A stretch of 15,392 bases of DNA from Sphaerosporella brunnea (Eukaryota > Ascomycota > Pezizomycetes > Pezizales > Pyronemataceae). Made by a program: the position numbers and the translations under genes. This document shows positions 1 to 10,699 of the stretch, piece by piece (within the stretch, counting starts at the first letter, position 1; each line of letters begins with the position of its first letter). The notes beneath the pieces were generated by a model. That model had not been told where the DNA came from and did not search any database. It saw only the letters and a program-made list of their open reading frames with translations. The stretch is from assembly GCA_008704415.1 (NCBI GenBank), contig VXIS01000576.1, forward strand, positions 1 through 15,392. The letters run 5' to 3'.

Positions 1-106
1 GTGACTAGTACCAAACTGCCTATATTTGTAGTTAAGAGTCTTGCGTGTATAACTGTGGCTACAAATCTTGAACAAGCACATATTTACAGCGTTTATAATT
101 AGTAAA

Positions 107-245
107 CAAAATTATTAAAAATAAAGAAAAATAAAATAAAAAAAAAATAAAAAAAAAAGATTACAAAAAAAAAAAAAAAAAATTCATTACAAAAAAAAAA
201 TTAAACAAAAATTCACTAAAACAATTAATGACACAAAAAACAAAA
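107..245. repeat. A-rich, T-poor low-complexity tract
   Basis: The + strand is made almost entirely of A runs broken by single T, G or C bases, including an 18-base A run near 165-182 and two copies of ATTACA followed by A runs. T is scarce, so this is a strand-asymmetric A tract and not ordinary AT-rich DNA. Positions 1-106 before it are AT-rich with no open frame or motif I recognise. Such tracts can be the tail of a retroelement, but no element body is recognisable on its 5' side within the window. Confidence 0.7.
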
Positions 246-1990
246 ACAAGACAAGCAAATAGTGATAACTAATACGCTATGGATGATCATCTGCCTTTCA
301 TATCAGATGAAAGCGTACAACCTTGATGTAAGTGGGGGGGGAGGGGGTGGTTTAGAGCTTGTTCGCACAATAAAACCCCGATGTCCGTAGGACAGATAAA
401 ATACGCAGACGTGCCATCTACCGCATCCTTCCTGCGTGTTGCACCAACCAACATCCCAATAGACTCGAGGCGCGCGCCATATCTCTAGGCGTCACTCCCA
501 ATCGCTAATCGCTCACGGCAGTCTATCGAGCACTATCCTCAATCGCACTATCTCACTCCCACGATGTGCTACAATACTTCAAGTCGGGCAAGGGCCTAAA
601 CACCTTTAAGAAAACAAAAATCGCGGTCCCACGTAAGAGCGCAACAGGGCCTTAACCCAACTTCCTCCAAGTGTTCCAGCAGAACAACAGGGTGCACTCC
701 CTGCACTAGAAAGACGAGCAGGATCAGCGTCCCGTGTCCAAAGGAAGCGTTCGCAGAAGCGCACGTAAAACAACATTCACCTACACCTCGAACGCCACTT
801 ACACCCAACGATCCTGCCGGTGTCTCCACCTCCCCAACCACCATCGATAAACGAGAGATTCTGGGAGGTTCTGCGTGGGATTATCACATCTAACAAATCA
901 CAATGGCTAAGGCAGTGGAGCCCGCAGAATGTTTAAAGGTAACTCTGGGAGGATAAGGAAACTGTGATCCCTTGCCGTCATGAGCGCCCCTTGCCCTAGG
1001 TGGAGTAGGTGAAGAGAGAGTGGGGGAGAAGGGTGCGATTTAGGGGGTGAGTGGGTAACGAGAGGAAGTGTGGGTGTGGGGGAACGTATAAGGGTCCTCC
1101 TGCTCCGCTACCGGGCAGCCACAGGAACTGCCGATGCCGTGCTCTCGAACATCGACCCCCCGCATCCTGAGACTCTGGCACATTGGAGTCCATTCAACAC
1201 AGCATAGGTACTAGTGATTTTCGACGGGGAGTAGGGGTGACGGTGCTCTCCTTCTATCCTTGTCTACGAATGAGAATTCTACACTCGTGTGGGCTCATTT
1301 CTGTGCACAAGACGCCAGCGAAAGGACCTGTGACGAGTTTCCGGACTAAGTGATCTATTCTCACATCTCCCCTTCCCTTGAAATACGGGATTTCTTAACC
1401 AATAGGGAGCAACGCTATATACTCGCTCTTCACTGCAGCACCACTGTCACAGCCGGACTTTCACTAACATTTCCTAGGCTGCCCCGGCCACACACCAACC
1501 ACACGCTAAGGCTTCTCGTGTTCACGAGAGAGATCGCGCTTGACCACACAAACAAAAAACGCGTAGTTCAACAATGTGTGTGTTGTCCTTTTCAGGTCGT
1601 TGAATGAATCCTACCGAATACATCGGAATAAAAAGTGTGTCGGTGATACAGCTTTGATGTTTGCTGCCAATTGTGCGAAGGCCGTCGCTCGCGCCTAAAG
1701 TCACTATGCCCGAGTTGCAAGTGTTCACAAAAGGATGCAACGAGGCTAGCCAGAGCAGGCCGACGCGTGACAGAAAGGGGTTCCGTAGCGGTGTCCTTTG
1801 GCAGAAGGAATGAATCCTAACCGTCCAGCAGATGTAGTTAGATCGCCAGCTCAAGATGCAGGCATTATGATGTGTGGGGAATCTGCATGTGGAAGCCGGT
1901 CGGTCGCCTTTTCTCACACCAGAGTGTGTGACGTGATAAATCACGAGTGAATCTGGAGCGACGCTACGCGCAAAACTAGAGGCAAGATGG
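246..1990. other. Intergenic stretch without a supported gene
   Basis: No open frame here looks coding: none has a recognisable domain, a sensible start and a codon bias like that of the core genes. The only protein-like hint is a reading of about 40 residues at roughly 463-600 (+), interrupted by one stop, that resembles a helix-turn-helix; it is described as a finding. An eight-base G run lies at 334-341. The + strand is C-richer than G in parts of 400-900 (for example 18 C against 11 G at 541-600). I see no tRNA, rRNA, long terminal repeat or terminal inverted repeat. Confidence 0.5.
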
Positions 1991-2279
1991 TCCAGGTCTT
2001 GGATCTATGATATGTCAGTGCCGTGCGGTGTCTGTCCGAAGTCAGGCCCGGGTTCCTGCTGTAGTCGATATCCAGGGTCCGCGCGTTGACCTAGTTAGAA
2101 AAAGCCTGGTCATACAGGTCCGCTCGGTTGCCCTGGTTTGTGTCAAGGCAAGTGGCGTGGATGGCGGTTTTCTCAACTAAAATCCGTTCACGGGAGTAAC
2201 GGATAGTTCACGGTGACTGTAGGGTAAATAAAGACGGCTTGTGAGTATTCGTGTTCCTGGTGGATAAAAATATTCTATG

Positions 2280-2296
2280 TCAGGTGTTGTACCTGA
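2280..2296. repeat. Perfect inverted repeat, 6-base arms
   Basis: TCAGGT and ACCTGA flank a five-base spacer. It stands alone in unannotated DNA. A stem this short is expected by chance in several kilobases, so no role is claimed. Confidence 0.5.
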
Positions 2297-4976
2297 CCTG
2301 AGGGATGTCCTTGAACGTTAAATCAGGAGGACGAGCCGTAGTAAACTCATCAGGTGGAAGATCGTTCCAATTATCGGATCGTGATAAAAACCAGGGGTGA
2401 ACTCTACGGGGCTCCTGATGGTCGGGAGTGACAGGCACTGTGATTGGACATACTGAGGATAAACCGTAACAGGAGGAGAAAGCATGGCTCGTAGCGAAGA
2501 GGTAGATATCAACGGGAAATAGGGGGACCACATGACGGGCCATTGCTAATGGCTTGTGTGTGGTGTTAGCTATCGTGGTGATGCATGCCTGTGATTTCAA
2601 AATATGTCTGGTGTGTAAGAGGGCGACACATGAGTACAAGGGAGCAATCACGTCGGAACTTTGGTGAAAACGAAAGGCAATTTGCGGGCTGGGCGTGGAG
2701 TAATGCATGACGGATAGGGCATGATGACTCTGTTAAGCGAGGATGTAACAGAGTCGAGGTTGAGGGGTGGAACGCGGGTCCGTGGGGGACTGGACACGGG
2801 TGCCTTGCCTCGGCGCCGCACGGATGGTAAGGTAGTATGTATGGCGGCACTGTAATGGTGTGGATAATAATGACCGAAATTGTTTGGCATTTCTGAAAAT
2901 ATGTCCATTACTATAACTCCATTTCACGAGTCTCTAGTCTCTCGATTTGTTATGTCGTCAGTGTTTGTGGACTTGGCCGTTGAAATACTATATGGATGTT
3001 CTCGTGATTTGCACTCGGGTTTTGTTATCAACATGTTCTGTGAAAATGACCAGTGCAACAATTGAACATCTTTGCTAGGTTACTTTTTTTCATTTTGAAT
3101 ATCATCTCCAATAATATAAGTCTTGGTTATAAATTTTTGTTACTAAAGATTCTGTTTCCAATGTGAGAGATAGACACAAGGAAGGACATTGTTCTAACTC
3201 CTACTGATGTGGTCCCGACCAAATCTTGTCTACGAGACGCTGCTGCGCTGTAACGCAAATACTCGCAGCTGGTGCGTCAGCTGGGTTTGACTCCTTTCGT
3301 ACTGATCTATTGCCTAGTATGGTCATAGTCTCGAAAAGCGCGCCGCGTGTGCAGGAACCTCTGTGAGGGATTCAAAGGGTCCACGCGCGAAAACACTGGA
3401 ATGGACTGACTGGGGATAGTGAGTGCAATGAGACCAGTGACGCGGGGAGCGGAGCGGGCAGTCGCGGGTGTCCGAACGCCTATCCCCGGCGCGCTAGGGC
3501 TGAGCAGTCCGGGCGCACTTCGAAACACAAGTTAGGCTATAACATCAGATCAAATACGACCTGATTACACAAAGGCTATTACGATCCTCGTGGGACTTGA
3601 CGGGTTATAATTTCCAATGAGTCACAAGGAATCTGGCCAATGTATCAAGTATGGTAATCACATTAAACCAAGGGAGGATGTGGGTATTACGATGCGATTC
3701 TGTTTTTGTTTTATATAGGTAGCGTGTTCGTTACTGCATGCTCTCTGTGAAAAGACCCCGGAAGGACGGTCCGCCTTGAATTGTTGGTTGGAAGATGCTG
3801 CGTGCACATTGTCTGCGAAGACGGCGGGGAGATAGGGGTCGGGGAAGCGTGGTCATTGCTGGAACAGTGCAGGATTTTATTTGTAGCAGGTGGGTTGCGT
3901 GCGAAGTAAGTCTGCCGAGTTGATTGCGGTGTTTTCCAAAATAGTATAGACTTGTCAGTGAGTTAAAAATCCCTTAGCCTGGTATAGACTGTATCTGACA
4001 ATGGGAACGTAGTCGGGTAGGAATGTTGGGAGAGACACTGGTTAGGAACTGGCACAAGGTATCTAGTAACTGGCTTACGCAGTCAACAGATACGGAATTC
4101 ATGCAAGTGTCGTTCGCAGGGGCAAAAGTCCGCGAGCGAGATTTAGCGCGAGAGGTCTTATGGCAGTCATGACACAGGACCTCTACGCTGGGGCTTAGAT
4201 TATCTGCATGAAAGAAGATCGGCAAAAGAAAGGATTTGAAAGAGAGGACCGTGAGTGAAAAAAACACACGTACGCATAGCAAAGGTTGCTGCTTAGACAC
4301 TCATGCTCTTTTGCAGCGCACTGTTCTGCAGAGAAGGGCGTGAGTGAGGCATCAGACTGTTTGCGAGTAGTTGTACCGATCGCAGCAGGGGTCCACGAGT
4401 GGGCTGACATAGGTCCCGACTTGCTTGATGCGAATTGCGCTGGGGGCTGAGTTACCCTGATGAATTTTGCGTGCCTCAGGGGAATTTTGCATAGCATGGG
4501 GGGGATAAATGGTGCTCAGTGTACCTATAACGCTTGTTCTCTAATGTGGTACGTCATAGTGGTTCGACGAACACTAAGACGCGTGATCTAGTCTGTAAGC
4601 CTACACTATAAGGGGAGTGTCGGCTGAGGTGGGATGCACAGTTCTCCTTTCCTAACAGCACGTGCCAGAGGTGTGAATACAGCGAACATGCGTAGTGGTA
4701 GATCGGTTTCTAGTGTTAGGCTAGGCAGAATAGGGGATCATATTAAGTCCTATCACTACTCGACATGAAGTAATCCCCTGGGCGCGCCAAAAAAAATTCT
4801 ATCTGAATGGTGGTTGGGGGAGGTTGGAGACATAGGATTGGTGAGATGGCAGGGGGGGGGTCGATGCGGGGAGTGCTGTAGGTGAAGAAAATTCTAATAA
4901 GAGAAACAAAAAAACGATAACGAAAAGCAGAGGGACACTAAGGATAACGGTTGGGTCGTTGCTTCTTTTGGGGTCG

Positions 4977-5027
4977 GCACCGACTCGGTGCTTTTGTTTT
5001 CAAAACAGACAGTAGGACCGGTAGTCC
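4977..5027. repeat. Three adjacent inverted repeats with a T-rich spacer
   Basis: Within 51 bases there are three palindromes. GCACCGA and TCGGTGC surround a single C (4977-4991). A TGTTTT/AAAACA palindrome around a single C follows at about 4995-5007. GGAC and GTCC flank CGGTA at 5015-5027. The first stem is followed directly by TTTTGTTTT, so in RNA it would look like a hairpin with a U-rich trailer. No gene end is recognisable next to it. Confidence 0.5.
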
Positions 5028-8000
5028 GGGCACACACACGAGCGGGGGGCTACTTTTCTGTGGGGGCCGGGCCTTGAGAGGCCGAGTCTTTGTTAAGGCC
5101 CTGGGTGTGCCGCTTTGGACTGGGTAATTTGTATCGCGCATATCGTTGAGTGGCTCTGAGGTGACAGAAGAAGATATGGGATTGAATAGGGTGTGGAGCA
5201 TAACAGACAGATTGGGGGATGGTGAGCGAAGAGAATGTGGGAGTGCGAATGAGTATTGGTGGTGGCGACTACGTGAACAGGGAATGAGATTTGGAGTGAT
5301 AGTGTGATAAAGGCAAGTAACCGAGGAGAGAGGGGGCATGGGAGAATATGGTGTCCAGGAAAGGGGGCAATAAGCGCTGTTCTGGTGTTTAGAATCGCAC
5401 CGCTTAATAACTGGACAGCATCGGGGGATTGTGGTGGGGTCAGATGAAATAGTAAACAAAATGGATCACAGAAGGTTGTTTTCGCTGGCCATGCAGGAAT
5501 GAAAGTCCAGACTGGATTTCATTGGGGCCATGATCCAAGAAGGGGCATCCATACAATTGGGCTGGTAGTGATGGGGTTAATTTGGGGTGACCTTCCACTG
5601 TTATAGTCCGAAGGCCTGGTTGCCGTAACCCAATTAAGGCTATGTAATGATCATTCATGCTGCTCTCTCGAACAACATATAGACAACAAGGATGGATGAG
5701 TGGAGAAAATGTTAGTTAGATGGGATGGATTTCCGGCTGCAGATTCATTGGGTTGGTTAGGAGTGTACTTGCGGTTAACGTGTACTACAATTTGCAGTTA
5801 GTCGACCCGCATTTGCAACGCGGCTTGCGGCTATGAGATAGGAATGGCATCTGGCGGGCTGTTTTCATCATGATTTGTCCGGATCGAACCTTGTTTGGGT
5901 TGACTTGTTGTGTCCGCAGACTACACGGCGCCGAGGCACATGAAGTGTCCTCGGTGAGAAGGCATGTGATAAAAATAAGGGCAAAGGTCGGGCAGGAGTG
6001 CCGTCTGTTGGCCGGGCTCCGGCTAATCCTGCTTCACCATCACATCCCAATCTCTTGCGTCACTCGTGCCAATGCGTGACTGGTCGGCGGGGTGGCCAAC
6101 GGGTGGCCCTATACTCTTCTGGTCACTCGCGCTGAAGTCGTGGTGCTCGGTCACTTCGGTCAAAAATTCATCGGTTGGGGTCGTGCGACAGGTTGCGCAG
6201 CACGATAGGGGTCATAATGGCAATCCGGTCATAAACTACGGTCTGGAAAGTGTGGCCTGTGAGAAAAACAGTCTCAGAGGGGAGAAAGGAAGAGGGGGGG
6301 GGAAGATAAGGGCTCGGAGCCGCTCGAGCATGAAGAGGCGGCGACAGGGCCTTAATTGGGATAATCATGCGAGTGCGTATTCGCTCCATTTGCGGTGCGG
6401 GGGGGCCTCCCATACAGAGGAGCCAGGGGTGTGGATCGGTGTAGCCGAGAACGGGGTGGGGGTGTGAGGGGGGGACAGGTGTCGTCGCGTGGCAAAATAG
6501 TGGCAGGATGTCCAAGAGAGGCCGATCGGATACTAGTTCGCACTCGGTACCACTAGGCGGACTTCGCCCACCTGGTATCGGCAATCCTGATCGGGAGGTG
6601 TCGCAACCGGGGTACCCCCTTAGAACCGAGTAGCCATCAAGAAGTGACGAGGTGATGGTTGGCTGTGATCTGTTGTGGAATGTATCCGGAGTCGGGGAGA
6701 ATAGGGGGTCGTCTGCTTCGTGAGCAGGATCGAGCAACTCCGATTTTGTTATCTGGGTAGGATACGGTGAGGTGGGCAACTGTTATCCCGCTTGTGCAGC
6801 GATCGGTGGCCGAGCTCTTGCCCGGGTGCTCGCTGGCCACTATAGAAGAAATCGTCGACCTGCAGCGTGGTCGAGCGCGGAAGCGTGCCAGATTGGCCTT
6901 TCCAAAAGAAGTCGAACAAAAAAAAAAAAATGTGCGTGGAGCGAAAAGAGAGTCGGCAGAAAAACCGGCCCCTAGACCTTGGCTGCATTAGAACAGGCTA
7001 AACTTGCTCAAGCAGTTGGATGGAGAATCGCGAGGGCAGTTTCGCATTGTATCGGGGGTGTGTTATTTGCTTCAGCCTGCTCTCTGATCTGCTAGGTCCG
7101 TTTTTCGGAAAAGGATATGAAAGTCTAGACTCATTAGTGTGGCTCATTTGGGCAGGGATAATAGAGGCGAACGGGGAGATGCCGGGCGGGGGGGGAGGGA
7201 GCGGAGACGTGGTCAGGAGGAGAGGGGACAGAAGAGCGTAGAAGAAAGAGGAAAGCGAGCAGGCAGGGAAAATAGTAAGGGAGTGGGTGTCCTCGGTACT
7301 ATGTGCGGGGGCGGGTCGTCTATTGCCGGCTGCAGGGCAAGTCTACTCTCTTGCGCACTTGGGAACTAGGGGACGGGCGAGGGGATTGGTTCAAGAGGGT
7401 AAGGGACGTGGAGTGTAGCAAAGGCTATGAAGTACTGACTCGCTGTGTGCAGCTACTAGCAGGGCAGCCGGAGGGCGAGACTGTCGATGCTAGGCACCGG
7501 GGACGTGGTCAGCTTAGCTGACAGGTTGCGGCTGCCCGAGCGACGGGAACAGCTGGCAGAGTGGCCGGAGGAGGTTAGTCCGGGGAGATACGACGGGGGC
7601 AATGGGTGCTCTCTCGTCGGGCGGGGGGCTTCGGAACCAGAGAGTATCCGTAGACGTTTACCGAAAGGACGACGCGGTAAGGGTGGTCGGCATATTTGTG
7701 CCTTTTTCAGGTGCTTGAATGCGGAAGAGTTCCTCAACTGGCGGGTCAGGCGGCATGTATGATGGTTATAATGCAGTGAGCGGCTTTTGTTTGGATGTGG
7801 GCTTGGTGCCAGTCAATGTGAGTAAGGCTACGTCGGTCCCTGATCACTACGCGAATGTGTTCCGCCGGCGGGTGGGCTTTGGGGTGGCACAGGGGGATGA
7901 GAGATCGAGTCTAGTGCTAAACACGTACGAGACGGATACGCGTAAAGGTATCTGCATTAACTTAGACATTGTCGCGGCATATAAAAGATAATGATACAAA

Positions 8001-8314
8001 AAAAAGAGGAAAGGAAATGCATGGTGAATGAGATACGAATCCCTGAACGCAGAAACTCAAGGGGGGGACATATAGAAGGTGATGCAGGTTCGGCCTCGCA
8101 CGGGGGAGTACGGTGGGGTATCAGAATCGAGGGGAGTGGGATTTTTCAGGGGCTTTAAATGTGTTGACTGCAGTGCCTGGAGTGATGATAGTGGAAGGCC
8201 GTCGGTCGACCTGTCACATGATTTGTTTACAGGAGATAATAGCGTCGGCATTTTCTCTCTCGCTTGCTCTTGGTTTTTTGTTTGGACTTGTACTATTGAT
8301 GCTGTTTGGTTGCT

Positions 8315-10457
8315 TCAACAACCAAAGCGCAGACTGGAGGAAGTCGAAAGAAGACAGAGATCACCAACCTTCATGCCCCAAGTCTTGCCGCTCTTCTCCG
8401 TAACCTCGACCCAGCTCTTCTCAACATCCCACCGGACCTTCCATCCCGTCCGCCGGGTCAGCGCCTTCCCCTGTCCCTTAAACTCCTCGCGCAGCCGAGC
8501 AACCAGCTCGGGAACCTCGACTGTCATCAACGCGTTGTTGATCGAATTGCGCGAGAAGATGTTTCCGAAGCTCCCGGCAAGGACCAGGCGGATTCCCTTG
8601 GCGAGCAGCGCGGTGGCGGCCTGCTCACGCGAGGATCCGGTGCCGAAGTTGTAGCCAGAGATAACAATATCGCCCGCGTTGACGATGTTTGTGAAGTCCG
8701 AGTCGTAGTTCTCCATGACCACCTGCGCCATCGTCTCCTTCGGCACGTTGTCCTGGTAGGTGTACTTTCCGGGGTAGATACCGTCAGTGTTAATATTGTC
8801 GGCGTCGCAGAACACCAGTTCGCCCTCGATGCTGGAGGGGAAGCCGGGGAGAATGTCGGTCTTGCTCTCGGAAGCCTCAAAAGCAGTCTCCTGCGCAGCG
8901 GGAGCAGCGGCGGCAGTGGTGAAGGTCACCGCCTGAGTCGCAGCCTGGTAAGTACCCGGGCCCGCAATCGATCCCTTCAGCGCGGACGCTGCAACCACCT
9001 CCGGGGAGGCCAGGTAGGCGAGCGCCTCGCGAGACCCCATACGTCCCTTGAAGTTACGGTTGGTGGCAGAGATTCCGACCTCGCCGTCCTGCAGCAGACC
9101 GGTTCCGAGCCCGATGCAAGGCCCGCAACCGGCGGGCAGGGGCTTAGCACCGGCATTGACGAGGATCTGCCAGTCGCCCGCCTTCTCGGCGGCAGCCTGC
9201 TCCAGCGTCGATGCAGCCGCGATGTAAAACTCGACTCCGTCAGCGATCTTGGCGTCAGGGCCCTTTGCACGGAAGACAGCGGCGGCAGCACCGATGTCAG
9301 AGGCCCGAGAGTTGGTGCAAGATACGAGGTACGCCTTCTGGATGGCGATGTTCTGCTGCTCCAACTCGGGCAGCGGGGTGGCGACCTTCACCGAGTTGGG
9401 GCCAGCGACGTACGGCGCCAGGGTCGAGAGGTCCAGACGAAGAGTCTTAGCGTAGGAAGCCTCGGGGTGCGCCCGCAGAGTGTTCTGCGCGAACAACGCC
9501 TCCACACGCTGTTGGGTAAGGCGACCGTGCTCACCGCCGAGGCGCGCCTGGTGCTCAGAGGCCTTCTGCAGCATCCACCGCTTCAGCATCGAGTCCATCG
9601 GGAACAATCCGCTCAGGGCTCCCCACTCGGTAGTCATGTTCGCGATGGCGAGACGATCGTCGATGCGGAGTGATGCCATGGTTTCCTCGGGCCCGGTAAA
9701 CTCGATCGCGTGGTTCAGCACGTCGTCCTTGTTGAACAGTCCGCACAGGGCAACGATCACGTCCTTTCCGGTGACACCCTTGGGCAGCACGCCGTCAAGC
9801 TCGACCTTAGCCACAGGCGGGATCTGCCACCACGTGCGCCCAGTCGCCCAGATCGCCGCGGCATCCGTTCGCACCACCGGGGTTCCGAGGCAGGATATAC
9901 CACCGTACATGTTTGAGTGGGAGTCACTGGCCACGGTCAAGGTGCCGGGCCAGGCGTATCCCTCCTCCACCATGATCTGATGTCCGATTCCGCGTCCGGC
10001 AGGGTAGAAAACGATTCCCTGCTGCTTCGCAAACTCTTCGATGTTCCTGTACTTCCTCAAGTTCGCCTCACTCTTGTTCTGGACATCGTGGTCGAGAGTC
10101 AGGACTATCTGCTCGGTGTCCTTCACCTTGGTCGCTCCGATCGAGAAGAACTTGGTTGCGACCGGCCATGAGTTGTCGTGGGTCATACATTTGTGCGGCT
10201 GGATCGAGACGTAGTCGCCCGAGCGCACAATCTTGCCAGCAGGAAGGTCCTTCGAGAAGCGCTGCACGATCTTCTCGGTCAGGTTCTGGCGCGGGCCGAG
10301 GGAGGCGACGGTAGCCAGGCCGCGCGCGACACGGGGCTGCAGGTAGCTCTGGATGCGAGGGCTCCGGAGGTGTCGGGACGGAGCGAGGAAACGTGCCTGG
10401 TCCACGGTTAGGGTGGCCAATATACGCAGAATGAGTGCAGGGGCATACCAAAACCAT
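8315..10457 (-). CDS. lys4: Homoaconitase, mitochondrial (lysine biosynthesis)
   Basis: It interconverts homocitrate/homoaconitate and homoisocitrate in the alpha-aminoadipate route to lysine, in the mitochondrial matrix (family knowledge; named LYS4 in yeast, lysF in Aspergillus). The proposed model joins 10457..10449 to 10396..8315, giving 696 residues, close to the family's usual length. The first 35 or so residues are rich in Arg, Ser and Ala and lack acidic residues, like a mitochondrial presequence. Visible motifs are [10 protein letters not shown] (about 73-82), [11 protein letters not shown] (about 159-169), the three 4Fe-4S cysteines in SCTNSR (Cys363) and CGPC (Cys427 and Cys430), an Ala-rich linker (about 494-515), and the swivel-domain motifs TDGIYPGKY (about 540) and [13 protein letters not shown] (about 583). 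The conserved frame has no ATG nearby: the unspliced frame opens at TTG (10420), and a TGA lies upstream. I therefore place the start behind an intron. The last residues after KVGDL do not match the family. It is divergent from the SER1-like gene. Confidence 0.95.
10397..10448 (-). other. Intron 1 of the homoaconitase gene
   Basis: On the minus strand it begins GTATGC and ends with the acceptor ACCAG. A CTAAC branch site lies about a dozen bases before the acceptor. Its length is 52 bases, typical for filamentous fungi. Splicing is in phase 0 and joins ATG GTT TTG to GCA CGT, which gives an ATG start in frame with the conserved protein. Without this intron the frame has only non-ATG starts. 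This is predicted from splice signals and has not been shown by a transcript. Confidence 0.8.
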
Positions 10458-10640
10458 GATGGCCGCTGTGCGAAGTATCAACGGTCAATTGGGGGAGGGC
10501 GGAGGAGAGGAAAGGGCGAACAAGAAAGAACGAGAGCTGGACCAATTGCGGCTGAGGTAAATCGAATCAATCACTGCCGAAACGCCCGGAAAGCAAAGTG
10601 TGGGGAATTTTTTTGATGCGGTGATAATGCAAGATGATGA

Positions 10641-10684
10641 GATAAGATAAAGCGATCAGATACGATGCAGATCTGATCAGATAA
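10641..10684. promoter_or_regulatory. GATA-motif cluster with 12-base palindrome
   Basis: GATAA occurs at 10641-10645, 10646-10650 and 10680-10684, and GATAC at 10659-10663. A perfect 12-base palindrome, ATCTGATCAGAT, occupies 10671-10682 and overlaps the last GATA. Paired GATA sites are the usual target of fungal AreA/Nit2-type nitrogen regulators, so nitrogen control is a reasonable inference. Confidence 0.5.
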
Positions 10685-10699
10685 AAAATTGTGATGTTT

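Larger units (their letters stand above)
1991..8314. other. Long gene-free, G-skewed intergenic region
   Basis: No gene is supportable across about 6.3 kb. The apparent minus-strand frames (for example 2280-2708, 4938-5459, 6168-6779) are proline/serine-rich because the minus strand is C-rich, and several begin at TTG or GTG. The + strand has a strong excess of G over C: 32 to 3 at 4801-4860, 23 to 4 at 5161-5220, 28 to 7 at 7201-7260. G homopolymers of eight or nine bases lie at 4852-4860, 6294-6302 and 7188-7195. AT-richer islands occur near 2870-3150 and 3540-3720. Inverted repeats lie at 2280-2296, 4977-4991, 5015-5027 and 6548-6577. I found no tRNA, 5S rRNA or complete transposon. Confidence 0.5.

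Noticed and set aside
3200..3560. Words resembling the 3' part of large-subunit rRNA
   Set aside because: Only scattered short words agree; no continuous stretch matches and the surrounding order is wrong.
4977..4995. Resemblance to the last hairpin of the Streptococcus pyogenes Cas9 tracrRNA (sgRNA scaffold end)
   Set aside because: Only the short palindrome and T run are alike, the central base differs, and no other part of the scaffold, no CRISPR repeat and no cas gene is present.
4938..5459. 173-codon minus frame, serine/proline-rich
   Set aside because: No domain and composition explained by strand skew. It also runs through the three-hairpin patch.
5440..5658. 72-codon minus frame starting at ATG
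   Set aside because: Balanced composition makes it one of the better small frames, but it has no domain, no regulatory context and no length support.
5875..5900. Possible tRNA T-arm on the minus strand (GGTTCGATCC)
   Set aside because: The five-base stem does not pair, and no anticodon or acceptor arm can be placed. Other TTCGA and TTCAA sites in the window fail in the same way.
645..6355. Three copies of CAGGGCCTTAA (645, 5093 minus strand, 6345)
   Set aside because: Three identical 11-base words in 15 kb on two strands are not rare enough, and the flanks are unrelated.
6548..6577. Imperfect hairpin (TACCA/TGGTA with an inner GGCG/CGCC)
   Set aside because: It is isolated, with mismatches between the two stem parts and no neighbouring gene or RNA signal.
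6168..6779. 203-codon minus frame, proline/serine-rich
   Set aside because: It starts at TTG, has no domain, and its composition is what a C-rich strand gives in any frame.
8306..9673. 455-codon + frame opposite the homoaconitase gene
   Set aside because: It is a shadow: GC-rich third codon positions on the minus strand suppress stops on the other strand. The translation has no domain, and the minus frame matches homoaconitase throughout.
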